From assembly GCA_004014935.1 (NCBI GenBank), contig CP025321.1, positions 868,001 to 932,000 on the forward strand: a stretch of 64,000 nucleotides of DNA, given 5' to 3'. The first letter of the stretch is position 1; each line of letters starts with the position of its first letter. A program made the position numbers and the translations under genes. Below the pieces are notes generated by a model. It ran no database searches. It saw only the letters and a list, made by a program, of their open reading frames with translations, and was not told the origin of the DNA. Shown here one piece after another: positions 1 through 10,901 of this stretch. Origin of the DNA: Saccharomycopsis malanga. Its lineage: Eukaryota; Ascomycota; Saccharomycetes; Ascoideales; Saccharomycopsidaceae.

Positions 1-218
1 TCAAGTCCCAAAAGGTGCCAAAAGAATTGATTGTCGACACCACTGGCGCTGGCGATACCTTCTTTGGCTCGGTGGTTTCCCAGTTGAGTTTGGATAGAAC
101 AGATTATTGCTCTGCTATACAGTTTGCCGCTGTTGCTAGCTCATTGGCTATCCAGAAAAAGGGTGCTGGCGAAAGCATACCAACCTACGAAGCAGTCGCC
201 AAAAAATTAGATAGCTGA
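1..218 (+). CDS. RBK1: Ribokinase, C-terminal part (cut by window edge)
   Basis: PfkB-family sugar kinase that phosphorylates D-ribose at O5. Only about the last 72 codons are present; the frame is open from base 3 and ends at the TGA at 216-218. The visible part holds the family signature DTTGAGDTF, whose GAGD forms the anion hole and supplies the catalytic Asp. It is followed by the helix and FAAVASSLAIQKKGAGESIP, close to the end of yeast Rbk1 (FATVASSITVQRKGAAEAMP, recalled). The signature and the tail match make ribokinase more likely than other PfkB members such as adenosine kinase. The start lies outside the window. Confidence 0.85.
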   Translation, partial: KSQKVPKELIVDTTGAGDTFFGSVVSQLSLDRTDYCSAIQFAAVASSLAIQKKGAGESIPTYEAVAKKLDS

Positions 219-1007
219 AAAGAAAAATTACTCAGATTTCAATCCATATAGCATTATAGAAACCAAGCAAGATATGACATGCAAAATTATTATTCAATAA
301 AGACTTGTAGAGTAGTTTTATAGACTGAGCCATTATAATAAAAGGTTTGGGGTTTATGTAATTATGGAATATTATTTGGTAGTAAACGTTTGTATCCATG
401 TTAATATAACATATTTTGCTTGTGATTATTATAATGGCATAGACTGAATATAGCACATTAGTTGAATGGTTTGTCAATGGATTGTCAACCATTCAAACAC
501 TGAATTTTTCAAGACAAGCTATTGTTCAACTTGTACTGCTAATATAGAGCCATGAGTGGCTTTTACAACTGTTTTTTCCAACTTTTACAGTATCTTAAAC
601 TCATTCACCATTTGATATAGTTATTTGTTTGCGCACAATAGACTTTATAATAAATTACAATTTAGCCACAGGGCAGGAAGGCTCGGTGACTAGTACTCTC
701 GAAGATGAGAAAGACTCAACTGATATATACTCAAAATATAAGATATTAATATTATTATAAACTATAGTTTATATAGGTTCCCGCGCATACTATGTGCCCC
801 GGCCAGGCATGAAACCGCCCACGTAGTTCCCTATATTTTTCCATGTCATCTACAGATCAAAGGTTTCAATATCAGTTAAAATTGATGATATTGGCGGTTA
901 AGACTTTGTAGGCTTTTTCAAAGGGCTGGGAGAACTTTGTTATTTTCCCTGGAAATTCAAATTATCGGAGCTTTAGAAAAATTCAACACTGAGCGAAATA
1001 TTCAATA
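219..1007. other. Intergenic region RBK1-CEX1
   Basis: No gene is supported here. An 86-codon minus-strand ORF (232-492) has low-complexity, hydrophobic AT-driven composition and no recognisable motif. The stretch holds one truncated S-family repeat (672-770). The last 150 bp are presumably the CEX1 promoter. Confidence 0.6.
672..770 (+). repeat. S-family repeat, internally deleted copy
   Basis: The head GGCTCGGTGACTAGTACTCTCG followed by a small CTC/GAG hairpin and GAGAAAGAC matches the tRNA-like head of the S family. The copy then jumps directly to the family 3' end (CTGATATATACTCAAAATATAAGATATT) and an ATT-rich tail. The middle of the element is missing. Confidence 0.6.
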
Positions 1008-3410
1008 ATGAATTTCCTTACCAAAACTCTTGGATCATTCACGGGTTATAATATTCCCTACAATATTGGCGAGCGAATTCAGGACCCAATCTCCGAAAAC
1101 TATGCGTCAAGCTCTATATGGGCGGTTTATGAAGGCACCAGCAAGGCAGATGGGTCGAAATGTACAATCTTTGAATTTGATTTAAAAAACTCCAGAAACA
1201 CCTCTTACGTGGCATTGGCGAGAAACGCAGCAAGAAAACTAAAGTCAACAAGAATACCCGGCGTCTTAAAAGTCTTTGACACCTTGGAAACTGATAGTAA
1301 TATCTACATCTTTGCCGAGAGGGTTGTGCCTTTGGCAAAGTACCTCCAGAATAACCAGAATGCGCTCAGCGCAGACGCACTTTTACTTGGTATCTACATT
1401 ATATCAAAAGTACTAAAGCACATAAATGTGGAAGGCAGCTCTGTCCATGGCAATGTAGACCTCCTGTCTGTGTTTGTAAGTGATTCTGGTGAATGGAGAC
1501 TTGGTGGTTTTGAATTGATGACGAATATCAAAAGTGATTCGGAACAAGCTATATATAGATATAGTTCAGCCTGTCCAACTTTCAGGAACGTCATACCGCC
1601 TGAAGTCACTTCTAAAGGCATCGAGGCACTTCGAGGTGCACATAATCAGATTTTAAAGCTTGATTCCTACAAGCTAGGTGGTCTTATTTGGTGTTTGTTC
1701 AACAATATCAACAGTTCAAGCGAGATAAATGGCCCTAGTCAATTTCTACAAGTAAATAAAATCCCTAAAACAATTCAACCTGCTCTCAAGAAACTTTTGC
1801 AGAATTCCACCACTACTAGAATGACCGTAGAGGTCTTCGTCAGCCAGGGAGAAAAGTCTATTTTCAAAGGTAACGCTTTGATAGACTGCTACAAAGACTT
1901 GGATGAACTCAATCTCAAACCTGACTCGGAAAAACTTGAATTCATGCGGTCTCTAGAGAATATCAAGTCTGTATGCCCTCCAGGGTTTATGGAATACAGA
2001 ATCATCCCGGAGTTGATCCGGTTGTTCAATATTAACATGCAGCAAATGAACAATGGACTCCAGCAGCAGGACATGAATAATACTGCTACTTGCTTATACT
2101 ATATTTTGTCGTTTTCCGAAAACTTGGACGAAGACGTGTTCAAGAAATCCGTCAATCTGGTCATCATCCAGGGCTTCCAGTTGCCAGACAGAACCATTAG
2201 AGTCACCTTGTTGACCACACTCCCTAAATATGTAGACAAATTGAGCAAATCCGAAGTCAGTGACAAGATATTCAGCAATTTGTTGACAGGATTTTCTGAC
2301 ACTAATCCTACGGTCCGAGAGGAAACATTGAAAGCGATATTGCCTATATCCAGTAAGCTTTCAGACCGCCAGTTAAACAATGAGTTATTACGATACTTGG
2401 CAAAGTTACAGAATGATGAGAAACCAGAAATAAGAACTAATACTGTTATTTGTCTTTGCAAAATCGCTAAAAACTTGAATTCCAGTTCACGGCCTGGTGT
2501 CTTGATCACCGCATATAACAAGTCGTTGAAAGACAAGTTTGTGCCTGCCAGAACCGCTGCCTTATTGTCATTTGAAACTTGTATTGAGTTTTTCAGTCCT
2601 GACGTCTGCTGTTCTAGAGTTCTTTCATCAGTGGCTCCTTGTCTTTTAGATAAAAGTTCCAAAGTCCGTAAGGAAGCAAGAAAAGTCTTTGAGTTGTACA
2701 TGAAGAAGATTGACGAGGAAGCAGAAAGACTTCCGGCTGCAAACGATGAAAACGACGATTTTGGAGGACAAACCAATGAAAACGGAGAGTTTTCTTTATC
2801 ATCCAATTCGGGCCATCAGGATTCCCTCACAACTAACAAGGATGCCGCTAACTTGACTAGTAATATTCAAAAGTTGGGTTTCAGCTTGGCTATGGGTGCT
2901 TTCACTAAAATGAGTGGTATTGGCGGTCAGCTAGAGCCAACTAAAAATATACCTACTCCTGAATTGTCTAGATCTACCACTCCAAGCAGTTTCTTTGATA
3001 CGAACGGAAAAGCTGAAACCATTAAAATAAACAGTAAACCCGCTGCCTCACAGACTAATAAAAGTAGTTCTTTATGGGATAACACTAAAGACGTCGACGT
3101 GGATAATGACACTTTTGCTGAAGATCTTGATCTAGATGACACTAACGATGCATGGGGATTCGATATCGACGACGAACCAGCAAAGCCAGTAGCAAAGAAA
3201 CTTACGTCACTTAGTCTTAACAATGTAACAAAGAAAAAACCAATCTTGTCAAAGAGTAAAACTACCAGCTTAAGCAAGGGCAGTACTGCTTCAAAGGGGG
3301 GATTGAAATTGGGAAGTGCAAAAGCAGATAATGATAGAACCAGCAAACTCCAGCTCAATTTAGATATTGATGGGGATGAAGATGATGACGCTTGGGGAGG
3401 CGGCTGGTAA
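1008..3410 (+). CDS. CEX1: Cex1/SCYL1-type pseudokinase, tRNA export and COPI factor
   Basis: Cytoplasmic component of nuclear tRNA export: in yeast it collects aminoacyl-tRNA from exportins at the nuclear pore and also associates with COPI coats. The 800 aa compare with about 760 in S. cerevisiae. Residues 20-290 form a protein-kinase-like fold that lacks usable catalytic motifs (no HRD or DFG seen). HEAT-type helices follow at about 330-570. The Ser/Thr-rich tail ends with acidic-tryptophan patches (DDTNDAWGFDIDDE and DEDDDAWGGGW). Such acidic Trp motifs are known to bind delta-COP in this family. The ATG at 1008 gives the family's typical N-terminus. No intron is seen. Confidence 0.93.
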   Translation: MNFLTKTLGSFTGYNIPYNIGERIQDPISENYASSSIWAVYEGTSKADGSKCTIFEFDLKNSRNTSYVALARNAARKLKSTRIPGVLKVFDTLETDSNIYIFAERVVPLAKYLQNNQNALSADALLLGIYIISKVLKHINVEGSSVHGNVDLLSVFVSDSGEWRLGGFELMTNIKSDSEQAIYRYSSACPTFRNVIPPEVTSKGIEALRGAHNQILKLDSYKLGGLIWCLFNNINSSSEINGPSQFLQVNKIPKTIQPALKKLLQNSTTTRMTVEVFVSQGEKSIFKGNALIDCYKDLDELNLKPDSEKLEFMRSLENIKSVCPPGFMEYRIIPELIRLFNINMQQMNNGLQQQDMNNTATCLYYILSFSENLDEDVFKKSVNLVIIQGFQLPDRTIRVTLLTTLPKYVDKLSKSEVSDKIFSNLLTGFSDTNPTVREETLKAILPISSKLSDRQLNNELLRYLAKLQNDEKPEIRTNTVICLCKIAKNLNSSSRPGVLITAYNKSLKDKFVPARTAALLSFETCIEFFSPDVCCSRVLSSVAPCLLDKSSKVRKEARKVFELYMKKIDEEAERLPAANDENDDFGGQTNENGEFSLSSNSGHQDSLTTNKDAANLTSNIQKLGFSLAMGAFTKMSGIGGQLEPTKNIPTPELSRSTTPSSFFDTNGKAETIKINSKPAASQTNKSSSLWDNTKDVDVDNDTFAEDLDLDDTNDAWGFDIDDEPAKPVAKKLTSLSLNNVTKKKPILSKSKTTSLSKGSTASKGGLKLGSAKADNDRTSKLQLNLDIDGDEDDDAWGGGW

Positions 3411-4518
3411 GTCTGGTTGATACACTCTATGGTTCGCTTCTGGCATGATATTCAAAAGTTTTAAACTTCTTTTTTTGATTGTTGTCATTTCATTTAATAA
3501 ATATTCTTGTAAAAATGTATACTTATCCTGATGTGACAGTAATTCTATAAACACTGAAAATAAGACGTGCGATACCTTTTTAAATTGTGTTTTCAATGAA
3601 AAAGAGTCCGGAATCGACTAATTCGAAAATGTATTTTGATAAATGGTGTATTAGGCACTTTATGGTTCAGATGAAATGAAAACACTCCAATGTTACATTT
3701 TTTAAAGCCAACAGAAGAAAAAAAGACAAGCTTGAAGAGACAAACCCACCAGGTTTAACATGAAAAAGCACACATTACAATTTAAAAAAGCCCTAATTTA
3801 CTTTTCAATAACCATCTCAAATGTACAGTAGACCTACATGCCAACTCTTGCTAGGAACAAATTACAGTTCAAGTGACTTTCGAAAGAGCATATTTGAAGG
3901 ATTAAGACTAGAAGAAACAGAAGCTATAAAGTTTTTGGTTTTCATTATTTAAATTACCGTTTAGATAGAGTCTAGTGCTACTTAACCGGTCTGGCGTTCG
4001 ATGATTCGTTGTATTATACTCAAATAATCCATATTCATGTATTGAGCTTGATATATATTCATACAAACAGTCTATATGTCGGTATTATAAAAACATGCTA
4101 TCTGACGGTAAAAAGACTATATAACAATGAGAATACAAACAAGTTCTCTTCTTATATATTAATAGACACTGGAAAAATAGTCATTATTTGAATATTATCA
4201 AAAAAACACTCAGTTGTAGTGATTCTATACAGTTATGACAGCATGTCAATGCAGCTTGATGCACTGCTCATATGATACACGCGCCAAATGTAAGAAATTT
4301 TTCAATATTGATAGAGAGGCCATTGATACCTTTCTAAAATAGAAGATGATGTTATGCAAAACCTGGGGCTTTCAAAAGTAGACATTTGTTGCTGTGGTTC
4401 GGGAATTTTTATTGACGGAGGGCAGTTTATACTGTAATTAAGCTTTAATTTTATGAATATTAGACCGATTATAACATATTGGAAGAGTAATATAATCTCA
4501 CCGAGAAGCTACCATAAG
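3411..4518. other. Intergenic region CEX1-RAI1
   Basis: This AT-rich spacer contains no ORF with recognisable features and no repeat copy that I can detect. The sequence GGCGTTCGATGATTCG near 3991 resembles a B-box, but no tRNA can be built around it. The 3' UTR of CEX1 and the promoter of RAI1 must lie here. Confidence 0.5.
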
Positions 4519-5769
4519 ATGAGTTCCTTGTCGTTATCTCTTTCTGCAAGAACTAAGACCACTGCGTTAAAACAACCTAAGGAACTTATATCATACTCCC
4601 GTGACAATAATGGAGAGATAAGAATAGATGACAGTAGTTTGCTGTACTTTTATTTTCCAGACACTGAGATTGATAAAAATTATGATTTAAGCCATGGTTT
4701 TAAACAGTTCAAAGCATTTGAAGATAAAGGAGAAATGGATGGTTTTTTGCGGGCGATAATAGAACATGAGAAGCACCAAAAGAAAAAGACTAAAACCGAT
4801 GTGTTCTCATTCAGAGGACTAATGACAAAGTTATTAACAACGCATTATTTTCCTGATGACAGCATTGACTTCAATGTAGTATTTTTTGATGGTCAATTGT
4901 TTATCAAGCAAGATCAGCGGATTCTAAAAGCTCAAGAAGAAGAAAAAGAGGCTCAGATTTTGGCAAATTCCACCAGACCTCCTTTGACTAAGGAAGAAAA
5001 AGATAAATTTGCCTATGTTGGATACAAGTTTGAAACTTTGGCTACTCTACCAAAACCATGGAGCGACTGTAGCCGTGCTGAGATTGAAGAAAGAGACACT
5101 AAAGTCGTTAGCAACGCTCAGCAGTATCTTTCGGTGGTCCGCACTGGTGTAGGCAATACCAAGCTTGTATTAGGTGGTGAAGTCGACTGTGTATTTGACT
5201 ATAAGCCGGATGCCCTTTCGCTTGAAAATAAGTACAATTCCAAAGACAATGTGTTGTCTCATTATGTAGAGTTGAAGACTAGTAAGACCATAAAACATGA
5301 TGGACAAGCGATCCAGTTTGAGAAAAAATTGTTCAAAACGTGGGCTCAGTGTTTCTTATTAGGTATTCCAAGAGTCTTTTATGGTTTCAGAGATGAACAT
5401 TTAATTTTAAGGTCTATAGAAGAGTTCAAAACCGAACAGATTCCTATAATTTTGAAGGAAAGTCCATATGTCAGGCACGCTAATAATCCAAAGTTGAGAA
5501 AGGTGAATTGTGTAGACTCTTTGAAATGGTTTGGTGCAGTATTGGATTGGATTTTCGAAACTATTCAAAAAGAAAACGCAACGATTGGTGACGATTTGGA
5601 TGCTCAAGCGCGAACAGTTTATCGTTTGCATTTCAACAAGTTGAAGAGTGCAATGGAAGTGCTGAAATTAGATGATACCGAAGTTGAGCGGATTGCCGGA
5701 GAAGAGCCTGTTGTGACACGCGAATTTATCGAATGGCGTAAGCAGCTCAACAAAAATGAAGCTTTGTAA
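4519..5769 (+). CDS. RAI1: Rai1/DXO-family decapping and pyrophosphohydrolase enzyme
   Basis: Nuclear mRNA 5'-end quality-control enzyme that removes pyrophosphate or unmethylated caps and stabilises the 5'-3' exonuclease Rat1. An in-frame ATG exists at 4453, but the start at 4519 (MSSLSLSLSARTKTTALKQPKE) matches the yeast N-terminus best (TTALKQPKE shared) and gives 416 aa. The active-site motifs are visible: GGEVDCVFD (E221, D223) and YVELKTSK (E251, K253), the metal-binding Glu/Asp and ExK elements of the DXO fold. The FRG and GQLFIK segments are also conserved. Single exon, ending at 5769. Confidence 0.93.
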   Translation: MSSLSLSLSARTKTTALKQPKELISYSRDNNGEIRIDDSSLLYFYFPDTEIDKNYDLSHGFKQFKAFEDKGEMDGFLRAIIEHEKHQKKKTKTDVFSFRGLMTKLLTTHYFPDDSIDFNVVFFDGQLFIKQDQRILKAQEEEKEAQILANSTRPPLTKEEKDKFAYVGYKFETLATLPKPWSDCSRAEIEERDTKVVSNAQQYLSVVRTGVGNTKLVLGGEVDCVFDYKPDALSLENKYNSKDNVLSHYVELKTSKTIKHDGQAIQFEKKLFKTWAQCFLLGIPRVFYGFRDEHLILRSIEEFKTEQIPIILKESPYVRHANNPKLRKVNCVDSLKWFGAVLDWIFETIQKENATIGDDLDAQARTVYRLHFNKLKSAMEVLKLDDTEVERIAGEEPVVTREFIEWRKQLNKNEAL

Positions 5770-6601
5770 ATGGCATTTTGTATAACTATATAACATTGTG
5801 TAAAAGATTATGTATAAAAGGTTGAAATATGTAATTTGTAGTGTGTATTAGGATAATGTTCAAAAGTTGGTATTAGTAGGAGTTGTCGTATAGAAGCAGG
5901 TGGTGGCATTCAAAAGCAATGCAAGTCAAGTGTTATGAAGTTGGCCATATCTATCTGTCATAAAAAATATTGATACATATTCAGCCCAATTGTGAATTAA
6001 AATAGTATTCAAATGCTAGTTGATCAAGCATGGACTTTACTCAATAGAAAAATATTATTCAATCTTAAAAAATGATGTAGATGCTTTAAAAAACAAAGAT
6101 GTTTTCCAAAAATCAGCATGGTAACAAAGAATAGTAGGTTTCAACGTTTCTAAACAGCCATAGAAAATGATGCTTTTTGAATAGGTGGTTTAATTCTGGA
6201 CGAAATTTATCAAAAACACATGTGAACTTAAAGGTCTATGTGACAATCTATCAAAAAGTATATATTTCTTGCTATAAAATACGCAACAACGTTACTATCA
6301 ATGAGTTATAAGTATTTGTAAATTAAAAAGGCTTTTCGCAGATATATTCTATATACAAAGAAACAAAGTTAGGAGATATTATAATATTTGCACCTTAGGC
6401 TTGAATTTCTGCGAATCATATACTGTTTTCGCAATCAGTGAGCACTTTTACCATGTGTAAACTTGACCGGCCAATAATTACAAATATAGGGCAGTTGGTA
6501 ATACAAAATTCTACCAATTTTCAGTTAACAAGATTTCATCCCATGCATATTCGTCACTCAAATTGTTATATACTGCCCCAAATTTTTCGTATATCAGCCT
6601 C
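5770..6601. other. Intergenic region between convergent RAI1 and small spliced gene
   Basis: About 830 bp of AT-rich DNA between two converging genes. I see no ORF, tRNA, or copy of the S or L repeats. It should hold only the two 3' UTRs. Confidence 0.5.
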
Positions 6602-6956
6602 TTAACTTCTGGTTTCCTCCTCCAACTTGGCTTTCTGCTGAGCAAGATATTCAGCCTCTGCTTGTTTTCTCTTTTCAAGCACTTCTGGTTTCAACTGTAA
6701 AGGCTGCGTTTCTCTAAATGTAACCTTGAAAGGCACTTTTTTTGGAGTGCCATCTTCATTAAACTCTAAAGGTTTAGGCGGAATTTTTTTGACCTAAAAT
6801 AAAAGGTTAGCTTCTGCAACATGTTATAAACGTGAAATATAGACCGGCGATACTTACTATCTGGTAGTCCGAAAGACTATTGAATCCAATTGCCGTCCCT
6901 ATAATACCACCTATAAGCACTGCAAAAAATCTCTTCGTAGTTGTCTTCTGCGCCAT
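6602..6956 (-). CDS. Small spliced single-span membrane protein, 96 aa, function unknown
   Basis: Exon 1 (6956-6858, 33 codons) and exon 2 (6793-6602, 63 codons plus TAA) are joined across a 64-nt intron with donor GTAAGT, branch GCTAAC and acceptor TTTTAG. The reading frame is intact across the junction. The protein starts MAQKTTTKRFF and has one membrane span at about residues 10-25 (AVLIGGIIGTAIGF). A Pro/Lys-rich stretch follows, then a charged helix (VLEKRKQAEAEYLAQQKAKLEEE). A basic N-terminus, one span and a charged coil resemble small inner-mitochondrial-membrane assembly factors, but I do not recognise the family, so the location is inference. Too short for a simple ORF scan. Confidence 0.7.
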
Positions 6957-7270
6957 TTCTATTCCAAATCCTCTTGATCTACCCTTTTATGATTATTCCA
7001 CGATTCTTGATATGCTCATCATAATCATAAAGCTCATCTAGCCAAAATTTCAACATGTGAAAACCTGGTAGCTTACGTAATACATATTAATTTCCATGTA
7101 AAATATAGTGGGGAACCCAAATTACGACCATTTAAATGAGTGAGTTGATGTGTTGAACACTTTAAAGTTTCAGGCACTGTTTTAGGAAGTTGTCACATCT
7201 TTTAATACTGATTGTAGCTGAAAAATTCTCTAATTCGAGGATTTTTGATTAAAGTAATTGAGAGTTTTAC

Positions 7271-7440
7271 GCTGCTGGGCTGTATGGCTCAGTAATTAGT
7301 GCGCTAGCGGAAGAGACAGAGACTTAGCAGGCTCGAGGGTGGGTCGATTATGGTTAATGGAACATAAACTAGGTTTTCCCCACTGGGCTTTACCAAGTCC
7401 CTCTAGACATAACGGGTATATACGAATCTCAATTCAAGGC
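7271..7440 (+). mobile_element. S-family element (tRNA-derived, SINE-like), copy S1
   Basis: The head GGGCTGTATGGCTCAGTAATTAG contains the A-box TGGCTCAG. A conserved 3' half follows: TTTTCCCCACTGGGCTTTACCAAGTCC, then GACATAACGGGTATATACGAA. The (ATT)n tail of other copies is missing or eroded here. The B-box position (GGGTGGGTCGATTA) is decayed. An L element begins about 140 bp downstream. Confidence 0.65.
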
Positions 7441-7576
7441 GTAGAATCTCTCATAGATTACCCAATAACCGTTTCTTTCTGCTTTTACAATTAACAAAGC
7501 ATATGCCTATTGATTGCCTAAATTTTCTCTTGAACACTAAAGATATTCTCTCTTTTCAACAGAAATATGCCTATAT

Positions 7577-8761
7577 GCCTTACTATTGCCAAGTGGCCAA
7601 GTTGGTTGAGCCATGCGCCACACAAAATAGTGCAGAATAGTGCAGAAAAACAAGTGTGGCGTTCCTCACTTTGGTTTTTTGACTCAATTCGCGCTGTTGA
7701 CGTTTTGAAGTAATCCTTAAACATTTTATTGGATTAAATTTGAACTATACAGATTATTTTGACTCAAAAAAGCATATAATAGTATTTTAAAACTTTTTAC
7801 TATACTATAGTACTATTTATAATAAAACAAAATTAGCTGTGGGCATAAATATTTGATATAACGGAAAATTGTTAATTTTGACAAAAAGTTGATTCTTTCA
7901 ACTCATACTTTTAAGTCTTTACAGAAGACCAAACCATACAAAAATTACAACTCAGTACTGTTTCAATCCTACTGTTTTTAACTATGTACTTTGTTTTGAG
8001 ACTTGGCTTTTGCAAATTATTTGATACTGAGAAAATATCATTTTGTTGAAAATAACATATAATTTGTTAAAAATGGCGTTTTTCACCTCTCCGAGAGACT
8101 TCCTTTATTTATTTTACGTGCTTCCATAGTTGCTAAATGTTTTCAGTCGTATTTGTGACTCCTCCAGTGCTTTAATGAGACCTTATCCCAAAGAAACGTG
8201 TATCTCAAGAGCTAAAAAAAGTATTGTTTATTATAGGTTCTCAGAGGAGCTGACATCAGATAATAATCATTTAATATTGTTAAACAAACAAACTTTAAGC
8301 TTCTGTATTCATAGTGCTCTGTAAACCGTACTGTGCTTACTTACAAGCTTTATACTTCTGTTCAGGGGAGTCCGCTTTATAAAAATATATATTCCTATTC
8401 AATTTAAAGTTGCAAATGGCTCAATGTTACTTTGACTTTAATTTTTTATTTTTCGCTGCTCTAGTTTTCAATTTGTTCTAATACTTTTTTTATGAAAGTT
8501 CTATATTGATTGTAAATTGGTGATAAACTTTGACAGTATTTTTTTGGCAAAAATTATAGGGTAAACTTTAGTTTTCAATACAACGGGACGTCAATGGTGT
8601 TAAAAGACTTTTTATTGTTGAAAGCCTACATTAATATTGAAGGAAAGATACTACAATTTAGAATATTTATTTATACCACTGGCTTTTGGTTTATTTAAAA
8701 TGAGTGTTGAAATAATATACTAAGGACTAGGCTGGGTTTCATTATTATTATTATTATTACG
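7577..8761 (+). mobile_element. L-family repeat element, copy L1
   Basis: The element starts CCTTACTATTGCCAAGTGGCC. Its head has an A-box-like TGGCCAAGTTGGTT and an 8-bp stem CGCCACAC/GTGTGGCG. Two 10-bp AATAGTGCAG repeats lie in the loop, and ACTCAATTCGC stands in the B-box position. About 1 kb of AT-rich sequence without an ORF follows, ending in (ATT)n at 8740-8760. Over roughly 400 bp (7577 to about 7985) it is nearly identical to copy L3 at 27684, then diverges. Confidence 0.7.
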
Positions 8762-9099
8762 AATTATCTCATCTCTTCAATATCCTGACATATCAAAGCT
8801 TCTATTTATTAAACGTTTACTTCTATATTTAGCTGCTTTATTACTAGAGATAACTAATCAGTTCACTCTTTATAGCCTATAGTTGACACGCCTCAGGTTG
8901 TGGGGTGGGAGGCATGCATCCATCACATGCCGCCACGGGGTCTCGCATTAAAGAAAACAGGAATGCTGATTTGATTGTCTACTTTAGATTAGAGGAGCAG
9001 CAACTATTAAGAGACAAAAGGTCCCGTATTTTTGGGTTATATTATTGTTTCAGCAATATTGTTCAGGTTATTTGACTTCTGGAAATTTTTGACTATATA

Positions 9100-9629
9100 A
9101 TGGCCTCGCTTCCAAAGAGAATTATAAAGGTATGTGGAGCTGCAAGATATAACCGCATGCATGATATCTGTATATAGGTCAGGAATCAAGTATTAACAAC
9201 CATAACTAGGAAACAGAAAGATTGGTGTCCGATCCTGTGCCAGGAATAAATGCTTCGCCACATGAAGACAACTTAAGATATTTCGATGTTACCATAGATG
9301 GCCCAAGCCAGTCGCCGTATGAGGGCGGCGTTTTCAAATTGGAATTGTTCCTCCCAGATGATTATCCAATGGTGGCCCCTAAAGTGCGCTTTTTGACGAA
9401 AATATACCATCCTAATATTGACCGGTTGGGTAGAATATGCCTAGACACTTTGAAAGAAAACTGGAGTCCTGCCATACAAATTAGAACTTTGTTGTTGAGT
9501 ATTCAGTCGCTTTTGACGTCTCCTAATCCAGATGATCCATTGGCGAACGATGTTGCCGAGGAATGGAAGAAAGACGAGACCAGGGCCATTGCTACTGCCA
9601 AAGAGTGGACAGCCAAGTATGCAAAATGA
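9100..9629 (+). CDS. UBC13: Ubiquitin-conjugating enzyme E2 Ubc13
   Basis: E2 enzyme that, with Mms2, builds Lys63-linked ubiquitin chains on PCNA in error-free post-replication repair. Exon 1 (9100-9129, [10 protein letters not shown]) joins exon 2 (9210-9629) across an 80-nt intron with donor GTATGT, branch TATTAAC and acceptor CTAG. The spliced product is 149 aa (153 in S. cerevisiae). The catalytic Cys is C87 ([13 protein letters not shown]), and the HPN motif (H77-P78-N79) that stabilises the oxyanion is intact. Exon 2 continues [13 protein letters not shown], the family's first helix, which confirms the junction. MAPKVRF follows the DYP loop, as in Ubc13 rather than Ubc4/5. Confidence 0.95.
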
Positions 9630-10901
9630 GCAAGGCTAACTCACAACTAGTTTTATGTAATTTGAATATCTATTTCTGTTAAATTTCTTCAATAAAATTG
9701 CAATTCTCTTTTAATGGTTTTTGCAGTGGTCGTTTCGAACTTTTCAATGTCTTCAGTTCCTATTTTATTCTATTTTGTATGTGAATTTCTAGCAAGCTGT
9801 CATGTAATTCTTTTGTTCAGCTTTAAATATACAACCTCTCCAATATAAACACAAATATTAGTCAAAAGTACTAATTTGTAACGTTATTTTGAAAGAATAA
9901 AGTGCCGTGAACTGAGTTGAATTACCAAATCATTATGATCTCCAGAAAATAGATTTAAAAAATGCTTTTCAAATGTAGAAATTATTTGGTAATCAAAAAT
10001 AATTATTTATTAATTAATTGGTAAATATTTCACGTAAAAATAAACTGAAAGAGGGATTACATATACGGGAGTAAGTTAGAAACATCCGAGAAAAACAATT
10101 ATTGATTCAACAATCTTTTTCTACTCTCTACGTTATCTTACCAAGTCAGATGCTATTAGCCATACCACGAGAGGTCTTTGGATTTAAAACAATTGAATTA
10201 AACTGTATAAACAGAGTAAGTAAAAGTTTATTTTAGAATTGCCTAATATTGAATTTTTAACAATATGTTTGTTTTACAGAGAATTTACTATTTCGTCTAC
10301 AAATAACATTTTGATAATTCTAGAGGCTAATTCTAACAAAGTACATTTCATCAGCCTATAAACTCTTAGCAAAACCAGCACATACAAACAACCTACAAGC
10401 CCCCAACAACCAGGTGACTTGCAATAAATAAACTCTTCACAATGTAGAGATCGATCAATAGCTTCTCACATACCTCTCTAGCCATAGCTTCACAACATCT
10501 TACTAATATTACCCCCCACCAGCGGGCTCCTATTGACTCATCAGCCACACCCCCTCCACCAGGTTCACACCCGCATGCGGAAAGTAACGGCGTGATTGGC
10601 CGGGAAAGCGGGAAGCACGCTCGTAACCATTAACCGGATTATTTTTTTCTTGAATTTTTTGGGATTTTTTCGATTTTCTTGTCTTTGGTATGGGCGTTGG
10701 CTCTCTGATTCTTTCTTTTCCACGCACGCACTCCCAGTACTTTGCTAGCAATAAGAGCTTTTCCAATTTTCCTGCCGCTTTGTTTTTCTTTTTTTCTTCC
10801 TTTTTCCCTGTTATATATATATCTTGTCCCCCTTGCCGCAAGCCCTACAAGCTCTATTTTTTATTATATACTATATAAACCATCCATAATCCAATCAAAT
10901 A
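9630..10901. other. Intergenic region UBC13-BMH1 with BMH1 promoter
   Basis: AT-rich up to about 10480, then a GC-richer block (10510-10640) and long pyrimidine tracts (10770-10810). A TATATATATAT run lies at 10812-10822. No gene is seen. A 103-codon minus ORF (10841-10530) is basic low-complexity sequence read against the pyrimidine tracts and is not a credible protein. Confidence 0.5.

Larger units (their letters stand above)
6957..9099. other. Gene-free repeat locus upstream of UBC13
   Basis: The stretch holds one S copy (7271-7440) and a long L copy (7577-8761), with 137 bp of AT-rich spacer between them. ORFs within it (for example 7724-7518 minus and 8130-8324 plus) lie in the repeats and have no protein-like features. 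The last 300 bp (8800-9099) are unique and should be the UBC13 promoter. Confidence 0.6.

Noticed and set aside
2099-2806. 235-codon minus-strand ORF opposite CEX1
   Set aside because: It lies entirely inside the HEAT-repeat coding region of CEX1 and has no recognisable motif.
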